64,000 nt of DNA from Pseudomonas iranensis (GTDB lineage Bacteria > Pseudomonadota > Gammaproteobacteria > Pseudomonadales > Pseudomonadaceae), in assembly GCF_014268585.2 (NCBI RefSeq), contig NZ_CP077092.1, positions 2,852,001 to 2,916,000 of the forward strand, in the 5' to 3' direction. The notes under the pieces were generated by a model, which worked only from the letters and a program-made list of their open reading frames with translations, was not told the origin of the DNA and did not search any database. A program made the translations under genes and the position numbers. Of the stretch, positions 40,344 to 49,112 are shown one piece after another (position 1 is the first letter of the stretch; every line of letters begins with the position of its first letter).

Positions 40344-41408
40344 ATGAAAACACTGGCCAAACTCCCCGTCACTATCGTCACCGGTTTCCTCGGTTCGGGC
40401 AAAACCACGCTGCTGCGGCACATGCTCGACAACGCTCAGGGCCGGCGCATCGCGGTGATTGTCAACGAGTTTGGCGAGCTCGGTATCGACGGTGAAATCC
40501 TCAAGCAATGCACCATCGGCTGCACCGAAGAAGAGGCCAGCGGCCGCGTATATGAGCTGGCCAACGGCTGCCTGTGCTGCACGGTGCAGGAAGAATTCTT
40601 TCCGGTGATGCGCGAGCTGGTCGCCCGTCGCGGCGATCTTGATCACATTCTCATCGAAACCTCTGGCCTGGCCTTGCCCAAGCCGTTGGTGCAAGCCTTC
40701 CAGTGGCCGGAAATTCGCAGTGCCTGCACTGTCGATGCGGTGATCACCGTGGTCGACAGCCCGGCCGTCGCTGCTGGCACCTTCGCAGCGTTCCCGGATC
40801 AGGTCGATGCCCAGCGCAAACTCGATCCGAACCTTGATCACGAGTCGCCGCTGCACGAATTGTTCGCCGATCAACTGGCCAGTGCTGACCTGGTCATCCT
40901 CAACAAAGCCGACCAGACCAGCGCGGAAGATCTGGCTCGGGTGCGCGCTGAAGTCGCCGAAGAGCTGCCGCCAGCGGTAAAAATCATCGAAGCCAGCAAC
41001 GGCCGCCTGCCGCTCGACGTGTTGATCGGCCTCGGTGCCGGCTCTGAGGAGCACATCGACAGCCGTCACAGTCACCACGATCACCACCATGACGGTGATG
41101 ACGACGATCACGATCACGACGCCTTCGATTCGATCTCAATCGAACTGCCGCAAGCCGATGAAAGCCTGCTGCTCGACGCGCTGACGCAACTGGTGGTGCA
41201 ACACGGCATTCTGCGCGTGAAAGGCTTCGCGGCGATTCCGCACAAGCCGATGCGCCTGTTGATCCAGGGTGTGGGCACGCGTTTCGACAAGCATTTCGAC
41301 CGTCAGTGGGGCGCCGAAGAAGCGCGCGTCACGCGTCTGGTGCTGATCGGCCAGGAACTCGATGCCGCACAACTCGAAGCGCAATTGCGCGCTGCGCTCA
41401 GCGTTTAA
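40344..41408 (+). CDS. cobW: CobW-type GTP-dependent metal chaperone
   Basis: A 354-residue G3E GTPase. The Walker A is [16 protein letters not shown], the metal-binding CxCC motif is NGCLCCTVQEEF, the base-specificity motif is LNKADQ, and a histidine/aspartate-rich loop (HSHHDHHHDGDDDDHDHD) sits near residue ~245 before the C-terminal CobW domain. It is thought to load cobalt onto the chelatase in the aerobic B12 pathway. The ATG at 40344 is chosen over an upstream TTG. cobN follows after 3 bases. Confidence 0.95.
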   Translation: MKTLAKLPVTIVTGFLGSGKTTLLRHMLDNAQGRRIAVIVNEFGELGIDGEILKQCTIGCTEEEASGRVYELANGCLCCTVQEEFFPVMRELVARRGDLDHILIETSGLALPKPLVQAFQWPEIRSACTVDAVITVVDSPAVAAGTFAAFPDQVDAQRKLDPNLDHESPLHELFADQLASADLVILNKADQTSAEDLARVRAEVAEELPPAVKIIEASNGRLPLDVLIGLGAGSEEHIDSRHSHHDHHHDGDDDDHDHDAFDSISIELPQADESLLLDALTQLVVQHGILRVKGFAAIPHKPMRLLIQGVGTRFDKHFDRQWGAEEARVTRLVLIGQELDAAQLEAQLRAALSV

Positions 41409-41411
41409 ACC

Positions 41412-44400
41412 ATGCACCTGCTCAGGACCCAGCCCGGCGGATTCGTCTCGGACGACAACATTGCCGATCTCGGACAAACCCCCGCCGAGCTGGTGATCCT
41501 GTGCAGCGGCGATTCCAGCCTGGCGCTGCTCGCCGAGGCTGCGCAGCAATTGCCCGATGACTACCCGAGCCTGCGTCTGGCCAACCCGATGCAGGTGCAG
41601 AATCATGCTTCGGTCGATCTGTACGTCGACGAAGTGCTGCGCCACGCCAAAGTCATTCTGATCTCGCTGCATGGCGGCATTGCCTATTGGCGCTACGGCG
41701 TCGAGCGGCTGGTCGAGTTGTCCGAACGCGGCGTGCAACTGATTCTGGTGCCTGGCGATGACCGCCCGGACCCCGAGCTCAGTGACTTGAGCACGGTCAG
41801 CGCCGAAGTACGCGATAGACTCTGGCAATTTCTGCGTCAGGGCGGCATGGGCAATGCGCTGGATTTTTTCCGCTGCTTGGGCAACCAATGGTTTGCCCGG
41901 GATTATTCGTGGGGCGAGCCGCAAACCCTGCCGCGCACGGCGATTTATCACCCACAGAAAAACAGCGCTGCGCTGAGCGACTGGCAAGCCGAATGGCTGC
42001 ATGGTCAACCGGTGGCGGCGCTGTTGTTTTATCGCTCGCATTTGCAGGCGGCGAACACGGCGTTCATCGATGTGTTCTGTCAGCGTTTGCAGGCAGCCGG
42101 GCTCAATCCGCTGCCGATCGCGGTGGCCAGTCTGAAAGAACCCGGTTGTCTGTCGGTGGTCGAGGACTGGCTGGATGAAGTCGAGGCGGGGGTGATTCTC
42201 AACACCACCGGTTTTGCCCAGTCCAGCCCCGAAGCGCCGCATCTGCGCCCGTTTCGCCGCAACATCCCAGTGATTCAAGCCATCTGCGCTCAGGACAACG
42301 AACCCGGCTGGCGCGACAGCGAACAGGGTCTCGGGCCGCGCGATCTGGCGATGCACATTGCTTTGCCGGAGCTTGACGGGCGCATCATCAGCCGCCCGAT
42401 CAGCTTCAAGGATCTGGCTTGGCGCAGCGAGCGCAGCCAGTCCGATGTGGTCTGCTACCGCGCCCAGCCCGAACGCATGGATTTCGTCGCCGAACTGGCG
42501 CGGCGTTGGGTTGCTTTGGCACGCGTGCCGAACGGCGAAAAACGCATCGCCCTGATCCTCGCCAACTACCCGACCCGCGACGGCCGCATCGGCAATGGCG
42601 TCGGCCTCGATACGCCGGCGGCGGCGCTTAATATCCTCCGCGCATTGCGTGCCGAAGGTTATCCGATCACGGCCGAGTTGCCCGAGAGCGGCACCGAACT
42701 GATCCAGCAACTGCTCGGCGGTGTCAGCAACGACCTCGATAGTCTCGACCTGCGCCCGTGCCAGCAGAGCCTGGCGATGGACGATTACCTGGCGATGTTC
42801 AACGCGTTGCCGGAGGCGAATCGTGTCGCGGTGCAAGAGCGTTGGGGGACGCCGCAAAACGATCCGATGTGTCGCGACGGTCGCCTGATGATCGCCGGTC
42901 TGCGTTTCGGTCTGACCTTTGTCGGCATCCAGCCGGCCCGGGGTTATCAGGTCGATCCGAGCGCGGTGTACCACGACCCGGATCTGGTTCCGCCGCACGG
43001 TTATCTGGCGTTCTATTTCTGGTTGCGCAACACCTACGGCGCTCACGGCGTGATCCACGTCGGCAAGCATGGCAATCTCGAATGGTTGCCGGGCAAAGGC
43101 GTCGGCCTTTCGGAGAATTGCTGGCCGGACGCGCTGCTCGGGCCGCTGCCGAATATCTATCCGTTTATCGTCAACGATCCGGGCGAGGGCGCTCAGGCCA
43201 AACGCCGCACGCAAGCGGTGATCATCGACCACCTGATGCCGCCGCTGACCCGCGCCGAAACCTACGGGCCGCTGCGCAATCTGGAGCTGCTCGCCGACGA
43301 ATATTACGAGGCGCAACTGCTCGATCCGCGCCGTGCCCGCGAGTTGCAGCGCGACATTCTGCAATTGGTGCGGGACACGCAAATCGACCGCGAATTGCAA
43401 CTGGATGCCGCGCTGGACAGCGATGCCGATGCGGCGATCTGGTTGCCGCGTCTGGACACTTATCTGTGCGATCTGAAGGAATCGCAGATTCGCGACGGGT
43501 TGCACATTTTTGGTGAATCGCCGAGCGGGCGCTTGCGTATCGACACCTTGCTGGCGTTGCTGCGCATCCCGCGCGGTGACGGCAAGGGCGCGCAGTCGAG
43601 TCTGCTGCGAGCACTGGCCAAAGCGTTTGCTCTCGGTTTTGATCCGCTGGATTGCGCGTTGGCCGATCCCTGGAGCGGCCCGCGTCCGACCGAGTTGCAG
43701 ACCATCTGCGAAGAAGTCTGGCGCACCGCCGGCGACACCCGCGAGCGCCTCGAATTGTTTGCCGCAGACCTGATCTCCCAAACACTGAACGTGCCCTGTG
43801 GGAGCGAGCCTGCTCGGGAAAGCGGTGTGTCAGTAAAAGCACAGCTGTCTGACCCGACGCCTTCGCGAGCAGGCTCGCTCCCACAAGGGTCGGGTTGGGC
43901 TGAGGTTGACTCGATACTCGACAATCTGCGCGAAGTCGTCGCCCCACGGCTCGATGCTTGTGGCCCGGCCGAAATGCGCGGTCTGCTTGACGCCCTCAGC
44001 GGTCGTTTCGTCCCTGCCGGCCCCAGCGGTGCTCCGAGCCGTGGCCGTCTCGATGTGCTGCCGACCGGGCGCAACTTCTATTCGGTGGACGTGCGCAATC
44101 TGCCGACCACCACCGCGTGGCGCATCGGATTCCAGTCGGCGACGCTGATTCTCGAACGGCATCTGCAGGACCACGGCGATCACTTGCGCCAACTCGGCTT
44201 GTCCGTGTGGGGCACCGCAACCATGCGCACCGGCGGCGACGACATCGCTCAGGCCATGGCGTTGATGGGCGTGCGTCCGGTCTGGGCCACGGGCAGTCAG
44301 CGCGTGGATGATTTCGAGATTCTGCCGCTGAGTCTGCTCGATCGTCCGCGGGTCGACGTGACGCTGCGGGTTTCGGGGTTTTTCCGTGATGCGTTTGCCA

Positions 44401-45260
44401 ATCTCATCCGCCTGTTCGACGCCGCCGTGCAAGCGGTGGCCGCGCTGGACGAGCCGGACGATTTGAATCCACTCGCCGCCAAGGTGCGCGCCGAACGCCA
44501 GGCGCTGTTGCAGTCGGGCGTCGATGAAGACACCGCGCGGCGTCAGGCCGGGTGGCGCATCTTCGGCGCGAAACCGGGGGCGTATGGCGCCGGGGTGCAA
44601 GGCGCCATCGACGGGCGTTTGTGGCAGACCCGCGAAGACCTCGCCGAGGTTTACCTGAACTGGGGCGCCTACGCTTATAGCGGTGCTGACGAGGGCACGG
44701 CTGCCCGCGCGCAATTCAGCCAGCGTCTGAGCCAGGTGCAGGCAGTTCTGCAAAACCAGGACAACCGCGAGCATGACTTGCTCGATTCCAACGATTACTA
44801 CCAGTTCCAGGGCGGCATGCTCGCTGCGGTGGAGACGCTGCGTGGCGAAGCGGCGGCCAGTTATCACGGCGATCACAGCCAGCCGGATCTGCCGAAGATT
44901 CGTACCCTGAAGGAAGAGTTGAACCGTGTGGTGCGCTCGCGCGCGGCGAATCCGAAGTGGATCGACGGAATCAAGCGTCACGGCTACAAAGGCGCGTTCG
45001 AACTGGCGGCGACGGTTGATAATCTGTTCGCCTTCGATGCGACTACGCAATTGATCGACGACCATCAGTACGCGTTGCTGGCGGAGGCATATTTGCTCGA
45101 TCCGGCAACCCGGGATTTTGTCCGTGAGCATAATCCCCATGCTCTGCGCGACATGACCGAACGCATGCTCGAAGCGCAGCAGCGCGGGATGTGGCAGGAG
45201 CCTGGGGCTTATAAAGAGGCGCTGGAGAATTTGCTGTTGGATATCGAGGAAGATATGTAG
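41412..45260 (+). CDS. cobN: Cobaltochelatase subunit CobN with in-frame REP insertion
   Basis: A 1282-residue large subunit that inserts Co2+ into hydrogenobyrinic acid a,c-diamide. RFGLTFVGIQPARGYQ, GAHGVIHVGKHGNLEWLPGK, WPDALLGPLPNIYPFIVNDP and GAKPGAYGAGVQGAIDGRLW are core motifs of the CobN/BchH family. It starts 3 bases after cobW and is followed by the ChlI-like and VWA genes. At residues ~796-825 the sequence PCGSEPARESGV...PSRAGSLPQG is the translation of a REP doublet (43798-43884) that has kept the frame open, adding about 30 residues to a position between two conserved blocks. Whether this loop harms activity cannot be told; the rest of the protein is intact. Confidence 0.96.
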   Translation: MHLLRTQPGGFVSDDNIADLGQTPAELVILCSGDSSLALLAEAAQQLPDDYPSLRLANPMQVQNHASVDLYVDEVLRHAKVILISLHGGIAYWRYGVERLVELSERGVQLILVPGDDRPDPELSDLSTVSAEVRDRLWQFLRQGGMGNALDFFRCLGNQWFARDYSWGEPQTLPRTAIYHPQKNSAALSDWQAEWLHGQPVAALLFYRSHLQAANTAFIDVFCQRLQAAGLNPLPIAVASLKEPGCLSVVEDWLDEVEAGVILNTTGFAQSSPEAPHLRPFRRNIPVIQAICAQDNEPGWRDSEQGLGPRDLAMHIALPELDGRIISRPISFKDLAWRSERSQSDVVCYRAQPERMDFVAELARRWVALARVPNGEKRIALILANYPTRDGRIGNGVGLDTPAAALNILRALRAEGYPITAELPESGTELIQQLLGGVSNDLDSLDLRPCQQSLAMDDYLAMFNALPEANRVAVQERWGTPQNDPMCRDGRLMIAGLRFGLTFVGIQPARGYQVDPSAVYHDPDLVPPHGYLAFYFWLRNTYGAHGVIHVGKHGNLEWLPGKGVGLSENCWPDALLGPLPNIYPFIVNDPGEGAQAKRRTQAVIIDHLMPPLTRAETYGPLRNLELLADEYYEAQLLDPRRARELQRDILQLVRDTQIDRELQLDAALDSDADAAIWLPRLDTYLCDLKESQIRDGLHIFGESPSGRLRIDTLLALLRIPRGDGKGAQSSLLRALAKAFALGFDPLDCALADPWSGPRPTELQTICEEVWRTAGDTRERLELFAADLISQTLNVPCGSEPARESGVSVKAQLSDPTPSRAGSLPQGSGWAEVDSILDNLREVVAPRLDACGPAEMRGLLDALSGRFVPAGPSGAPSRGRLDVLPTGRNFYSVDVRNLPTTTAWRIGFQSATLILERHLQDHGDHLRQLGLSVWGTATMRTGGDDIAQAMALMGVRPVWATGSQRVDDFEILPLSLLDRPRVDVTLRVSGFFRDAFANLIRLFDAAVQAVAALDEPDDLNPLAAKVRAERQALLQSGVDEDTARRQAGWRIFGAKPGAYGAGVQGAIDGRLWQTREDLAEVYLNWGAYAYSGADEGTAARAQFSQRLSQVQAVLQNQDNREHDLLDSNDYYQFQGGMLAAVETLRGEAAASYHGDHSQPDLPKIRTLKEELNRVVRSRAANPKWIDGIKRHGYKGAFELAATVDNLFAFDATTQLIDDHQYALLAEAYLLDPATRDFVREHNPHALRDMTERMLEAQQRGMWQEPGAYKEALENLLLDIEEDM
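43798..43884. repeat. REP doublet inside cobN
   Basis: Left copy at 43798-43823 (with one or two changes: GCTCGGGAAAGC) and right copy in inverted orientation at 43859-43884, the same family as 2799-2870. The pair lies wholly within the cobN reading frame, with no stop codon in the used frame. Confidence 0.92.
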
Positions 45261-45273
45261 CCGCTAAAAAGCT

Positions 45274-45423
45274 ACCCTCACCCCAACCCTCTCCCGGAGG
45301 GAGAGGGGGCCGATTTGTGTTGGTTTTGAGGCCTGAGTTCAAATCGATAATTCAGGTCGGCGCAACTTTCAAGAACACCCGGATCAGTTCCCTCTCCCTC
45401 TGGGAGAGGGTTAGGGTGAGGGC
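45274..45423. repeat. 150-bp element with inverted ends, copy 2
   Basis: Begins CCCTCACCCCAACCCTCTCC and ends GGGAGAGGGTTAGGGTGAGG. Length, terminal hairpins and interior motifs (CCGATTTG, AGGTCGGCG, ACACCCGGATCAG) match copy 1 at 39615-39764. It lies between cobN and the ChlI-like gene, so transcription of that gene has to cross it if it belongs to the cobW-cobN operon. Confidence 0.8.
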
Positions 45424-45484
45424 CACCCAACTGACACGCCACTAAAACTCAAGCACACCAAAGACCACGAAAGGGAAAACCCAA

Positions 45485-46495
45485 ATGACCGACACCCCGC
45501 ATTTCCCACTCTCCGCCGTGGTCGGCGCCGATGACTTGAAGCTCGCCCTGTGCCTGACCGCCATCGACCCGAAAATCGGCGGCGTACTCATCGAAGGTCC
45601 GCGCGGCATGGCCAAGTCGACGCTGGCGAGGGGCCTGGCGGATCTGCTCGCCAGCGGCCAGTTTGTCACTTTGCCGTTGGGCGCTACCGAAGAGCGGCTG
45701 GTCGGCACCCTCGATCTCGATGCTGCCCTGAGCGACGGTCGCGCGCAGTTTTCGCCCGGTGTTCTGGCCAAGGCTGACGGTGGCGTGCTCTATGTCGATG
45801 AGGTCAATCTGCTGCCTGATCACTTGGTCGACCTGCTGCTCGATGTCGCTGCCAGCGGTACCAACCTGATCGAGCGCGACGGCATTTCCCATCGGCATTC
45901 GGCCAAATTCGTTCTGATCGGCACCATGAACCCGGAAGAGGGCGAGCTGCGGCCGCAATTGCTTGACCGCTTCGGCTTGAACGTTGCCCTCAGCGGCCAC
46001 ACCGCGCCCGCCGAACGCGGACAGATCATTCGCCGACGTCTGGATTTCGACAGCGATCCACAAGGGTTCTGCGCGCTGTGGGCGAGCGAGCAACACATCC
46101 TGCGTGCGCGCTGTGAAAGCGCCCGCGAGCGCTTGGCAGCCATTCCGCTGGATGACGCGGCATTGGCGTTGATTACCGAGCGTTGTTTCGCTGCTGGCGT
46201 CGATGGCTTGCGTGCCGATCTGGTCTGGTTGCGCGCGGCCCGCGCCCATGCCGCGTGGCGTGGGGCGGATGCGATTGCTGAAGAGGACATCGACGCGGTG
46301 GCCGAATTTGCCCTGCGCCATCGCCGTCGCGAGCAGCCCTTGGCCGGCGCGGAGCCACAAGCGCAATCTCCGTCAGGCGCAGACAGCAAATCCGGTGAAG
46401 GGCAGGGCCAGTGGGGCGAGATGCCGGCGACGGCGCAAGCCACCGGTACCCGCCGCGAAGTTCCGAGCTGGCCACCACTGGCAAAAAAGCCCTAG
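45485..46495 (+). CDS. ChlI/BchI-like AAA ATPase of cobalt chelatase
   Basis: A 336-residue AAA+ ATPase of the magnesium-chelatase I-subunit type. The Walker A is GPRGMAKSTLARG, the Walker B is GGVLYVDEVNLLPD, and TMNPEEGELRPQLLDRFGL is the sensor/arginine-finger region. C-terminal to this come the helical lid and a Gln/Gly-rich tail. With CobN upstream and a VWA protein downstream it should form the ATP-driven motor of a cobaltochelatase, replacing CobS-CobT of the classical enzyme. It is separated from cobN by 224 bases that contain the second 150-bp element. Confidence 0.9.
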   Translation: MTDTPHFPLSAVVGADDLKLALCLTAIDPKIGGVLIEGPRGMAKSTLARGLADLLASGQFVTLPLGATEERLVGTLDLDAALSDGRAQFSPGVLAKADGGVLYVDEVNLLPDHLVDLLLDVAASGTNLIERDGISHRHSAKFVLIGTMNPEEGELRPQLLDRFGLNVALSGHTAPAERGQIIRRRLDFDSDPQGFCALWASEQHILRARCESARERLAAIPLDDAALALITERCFAAGVDGLRADLVWLRAARAHAAWRGADAIAEEDIDAVAEFALRHRRREQPLAGAEPQAQSPSGADSKSGEGQGQWGEMPATAQATGTRREVPSWPPLAKKP

Positions 46496-47160
46496 GCATT
46501 CGCCCCCGGTCCGACGCGGGGGCGAATGCCAGACCCCGTGCCGGACAACTCGACAATGGCCGCCAGGGCCAGCGGCATGCGGCCGGCAGCGGATCGGTGA
46601 ACTGGCCGGGCACGCTGCTCAATGGCCGCCCCCAGCGCCGCGCCGATCTGCTGTTTCAACAGCGTACCCGCTCGCCCCATGAAATCTGGCTGGTGATCGT
46701 CGACGCGTCGGCCTCGACCCGTCGCCATCAGGCCTTGAGCGATGCCAAGGGCCTGCTCGCGCAGTTGTTCGACGATGCTTACCACCAGCGGGCGCGGCTG
46801 GCGTTGCTGACCGCCAGCGGTTCTGCGCCGAAATGGCAGGTGCAAGGCTTGAAGGCCTCAAGCGGCCTGAGCGTCTGGCTCGACGGTCTCGGCGCCGGTG
46901 GCGGCACGCCGTTGGTCGCGGCACTGGAACAGGCGCAGCAATGGCTGACGCTGCGGCGCAAGCGTTTTCCCGCCGAACAGCAACGCTGCCTGATCGTGAC
47001 CGATGGTCGCGTGAAAGAACTGTCGGCGTTGCCCGTGCTGGCGTGCCCCGGATTGCTCATCGACATCGAGCGCGGGTCGATTCGACTGGGCCGGGCGAAG
47101 GATCTGGCGACCGCGCTGCAAGCGCAGTATCAGCATATCGATGAGCTGGATTTGCGCTGA
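46411..47160 (+). CDS. VWA-domain protein (ChlD-like) of cobalt chelatase
   Basis: Up to 249 residues from a GTG at 46411, overlapping the ATPase gene by 85 bp in another frame. Residues ~92-249 form a von Willebrand A domain with a MIDAS motif: IVDASAST (DxSxS), GAGGGTPLVAAL (the threonine) and CLIVTDGR (the aspartate). The first ~90 residues are basic and low-complexity, so the true start could lie further in. ChlD-type VWA proteins bridge the AAA ring and the large chelatase subunit. A single REP follows the stop. Confidence 0.8.
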   Translation: MGRDAGDGASHRYPPRSSELATTGKKALGIRPRSDAGANARPRAGQLDNGRQGQRHAAGSGSVNWPGTLLNGRPQRRADLLFQQRTRSPHEIWLVIVDASASTRRHQALSDAKGLLAQLFDDAYHQRARLALLTASGSAPKWQVQGLKASSGLSVWLDGLGAGGGTPLVAALEQAQQWLTLRRKRFPAEQQRCLIVTDGRVKELSALPVLACPGLLIDIERGSIRLGRAKDLATALQAQYQHIDELDLR

Positions 47161-47184
47161 AATCCGCCGCACCGCTCGCACCCT

Positions 47185-47210
47185 GTGGGAGCGAGCCTGC
47201 TCGCGAAGGC
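47185..47210 (+). repeat. Single REP copy
   Basis: One full-length REP of the window's main family, followed by a T-run (GCTTTTTCGG). It lies 24 bases after the VWA gene stop and has no inverted partner nearby. It may help end or stabilise the chelatase transcript. Confidence 0.85.
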
Positions 47211-47333
47211 TTTTTCGGCAACGCTGAAAATCTTCGGTTACATTGATTCATACAGATCTTGAAATGATTTACCGCTGTGGAGCGGACCAGTCGACCCTGT
47301 ACGCTCGAAGGCCATTTTTCATTCAGGATCTAC

Positions 47334-47489
47334 ATGAACACCCTCTCGGAGCCTCCCAGTCAGCATTCTCCAGCGCAATATTGCGCGGTCTTGATCCATT
47401 CGCAGCATCCCGTCTTCCGACTCCCGACTATGGTTGATAACGCGGCCCTTGAGCCTTCGCGTTGCACTTCGCCGTGTCCGGCCGCCTGA
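47334..47489 (+). CDS. Possible small ORF upstream of the TerC-family gene
   Basis: A 51-codon frame starting [20 protein letters not shown] with AGGATC 5 bases before the ATG, in the 307-base gap before the TerC-type gene. It ends 28 bases before that start. No domain, no membrane segment and no strong codon bias; it may be a leader peptide or chance. The rest of the gap (47211-47333) shows nothing I can name. Confidence 0.25.
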   Translation: MNTLSEPPSQHSPAQYCAVLIHSQHPVFRLPTMVDNAALEPSRCTSPCPAA

Positions 47490-47517
47490 ATTCACTGTAG
47501 AGAGATCGAGACGTTTT

Positions 47518-49077
47518 ATGGAATGGTTAGCGGATCCCACGGCCTGGTTAGGCCTGTTGACTCTGATCGTGCTGGAACTGGTACTGGGTATCGACAACCT
47601 GGTGTTCATCGCAATTCTTGCCGACAAACTGCCGCCGCATCAGCGTGATCGTGCGCGCATCATCGGCTTGTCGCTGGCGTTGATCATGCGTCTGGGCCTG
47701 TTGGCGAGCATTTCCTGGCTGGTTACGCTCACGCAGCCGTTGTTCGAGGTGTTCGACAAGAGCTTCTCCGGCCGCGACCTGATCATGCTGTTCGGTGGCG
47801 TGTTCCTGTTGTTCAAAGCGACGATGGAGTTGCATGAACGCCTCGAAGGCCACGTCGGCGAGCGCTCGACCAACACGACCTACGCGCTGTTCTGGCCGAT
47901 CGTGGCGCAGATCGTGGTGCTCGACGCCGTGTTCTCGCTCGACGCGGTGATTACCGCCGTGGGCATGGTCGATGAACTGGCGGTGATGATGATCGCCGTG
48001 ATCATTTCCATCGGCCTGATGATCGTCGCCAGCAAGCCGCTGACCCGCTTTGTCAACGCGCACCCGACCGTGATCATGCTGTGCCTGGGCTTCCTGATGA
48101 TGATCGGTTTTGCCCTGACCGCCGAAGGTCTGGGCTTCCATATCCCGAAAGGTTATCTGTACGCGGCCATCGGTTTTTCGATCCTGATCGAAGTCTTCAA
48201 CCAGATCGCCCGGGCGCGGCGCAAACGTTCGATTCAGGGCGTGCGGCCGATGCGTGAGCGCACGGCCCATGCGGTGATGCGTCTGCTCGGCGGGCGCAAA
48301 CTGGCGGCGGAGGAGGTTGGCGAGGAAATCTCCGACCTGCTGGACGACGGTGAAGCGCCGGTGGCCGAGCTGTTTGATCGTCGTGAGCGGGTGATGATCA
48401 GCGGTGTGCTGCAACTGGCGGAACGGCCGATTCGCAACCTGATGACGGTGCGCGCCGACGTTGACCTGATTGATCTTGCGGATGACGCCGAAACCATTCG
48501 CACGAAGTTGATGCATTCGTCCTACTCGCGCTTGCCGCTGATTCGCGATGGCGCGGTGGACGAGCCGCTGGGCTTCGTACACAAGAAGGAACTGCTCAAG
48601 GAATATCTGGCGGGCAACGAGCCGAACCTGGAGCATCTGGCTCGCAAGACCGTCAATCTGCTCGACAGTTACTCAATCCTCAATGCCCTGGAGCAGATGC
48701 GCGCGGCGTCAACGCACATTGCCTTCGTGGTCAATGAATTTGGCGATTTTGTCGGCGTACTGACCATGACCGACATCCTCGAATCGATCGCTGGCGAACT
48801 ACCCGATGCCAGCGAAATCGAAGGCCCGGACGTGGTCGAAGAGCGCGGCGGGTTTCTGGTCAGCGGCGCGCTGCCCTTGGCTCGCGTTCGCCAGCGTACC
48901 GGCTTCGATGCCGAGCCGACCGAGGATTATCAGACCATGGCCGGGTTGGTCATGAGTCTGCTGGATCGGTTGCCGATGACCGGCGATCAACTGGAATACG
49001 AGGGCTGGCAACTGACCGTCAAAGCGGTAGAAGAGCGGCGGGTGACGCGGGTGTTGCTGGAGCGTGAGGTGGCTTGA
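47518..49077 (+). CDS. TerC-family membrane protein with CBS and CorC/HlyC domains
   Basis: A 519-residue inner-membrane protein. Residues ~1-230 are a TerC domain with seven or so helices ([20 protein letters not shown] carries the conserved acidic/Asn residues; [20 protein letters not shown] the second set). A cytoplasmic pair of CBS domains follows (~305-430; [40 protein letters not shown]), then a CorC/HlyC domain to the end. This is the layout of the YegH/YoaE group, thought to export or sense metal ions. The start at 47518 is chosen because the membrane helix begins right after it. I looked for a yybP-ykoY manganese riboswitch upstream and did not see one. Confidence 0.88.
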   Translation: MEWLADPTAWLGLLTLIVLELVLGIDNLVFIAILADKLPPHQRDRARIIGLSLALIMRLGLLASISWLVTLTQPLFEVFDKSFSGRDLIMLFGGVFLLFKATMELHERLEGHVGERSTNTTYALFWPIVAQIVVLDAVFSLDAVITAVGMVDELAVMMIAVIISIGLMIVASKPLTRFVNAHPTVIMLCLGFLMMIGFALTAEGLGFHIPKGYLYAAIGFSILIEVFNQIARARRKRSIQGVRPMRERTAHAVMRLLGGRKLAAEEVGEEISDLLDDGEAPVAELFDRRERVMISGVLQLAERPIRNLMTVRADVDLIDLADDAETIRTKLMHSSYSRLPLIRDGAVDEPLGFVHKKELLKEYLAGNEPNLEHLARKTVNLLDSYSILNALEQMRAASTHIAFVVNEFGDFVGVLTMTDILESIAGELPDASEIEGPDVVEERGGFLVSGALPLARVRQRTGFDAEPTEDYQTMAGLVMSLLDRLPMTGDQLEYEGWQLTVKAVEERRVTRVLLEREVA

Positions 49078-49112
49078 GCATTCGCGGAATGGTGCAGCGG
49101 TCGCTGCGCTTG

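Noticed and set aside
41136..43781. 881-codon antisense frame over cobW/cobN
   Set aside because: It mirrors the third-position G/C bias of cobN, has no ribosome binding site or recognisable domain, and covers well-conserved cobN codons.
43798..43884. Frameshift or pseudogene call for cobN because of the repeat inside it
   Set aside because: The frame is open through the repeat and both flanking blocks are conserved, so the gene is interrupted in sequence but not in frame.
47211..47517. Possible yybP-ykoY manganese riboswitch before the TerC-family gene
   Set aside because: I looked for the conserved internal-loop motifs of that class and did not find them.
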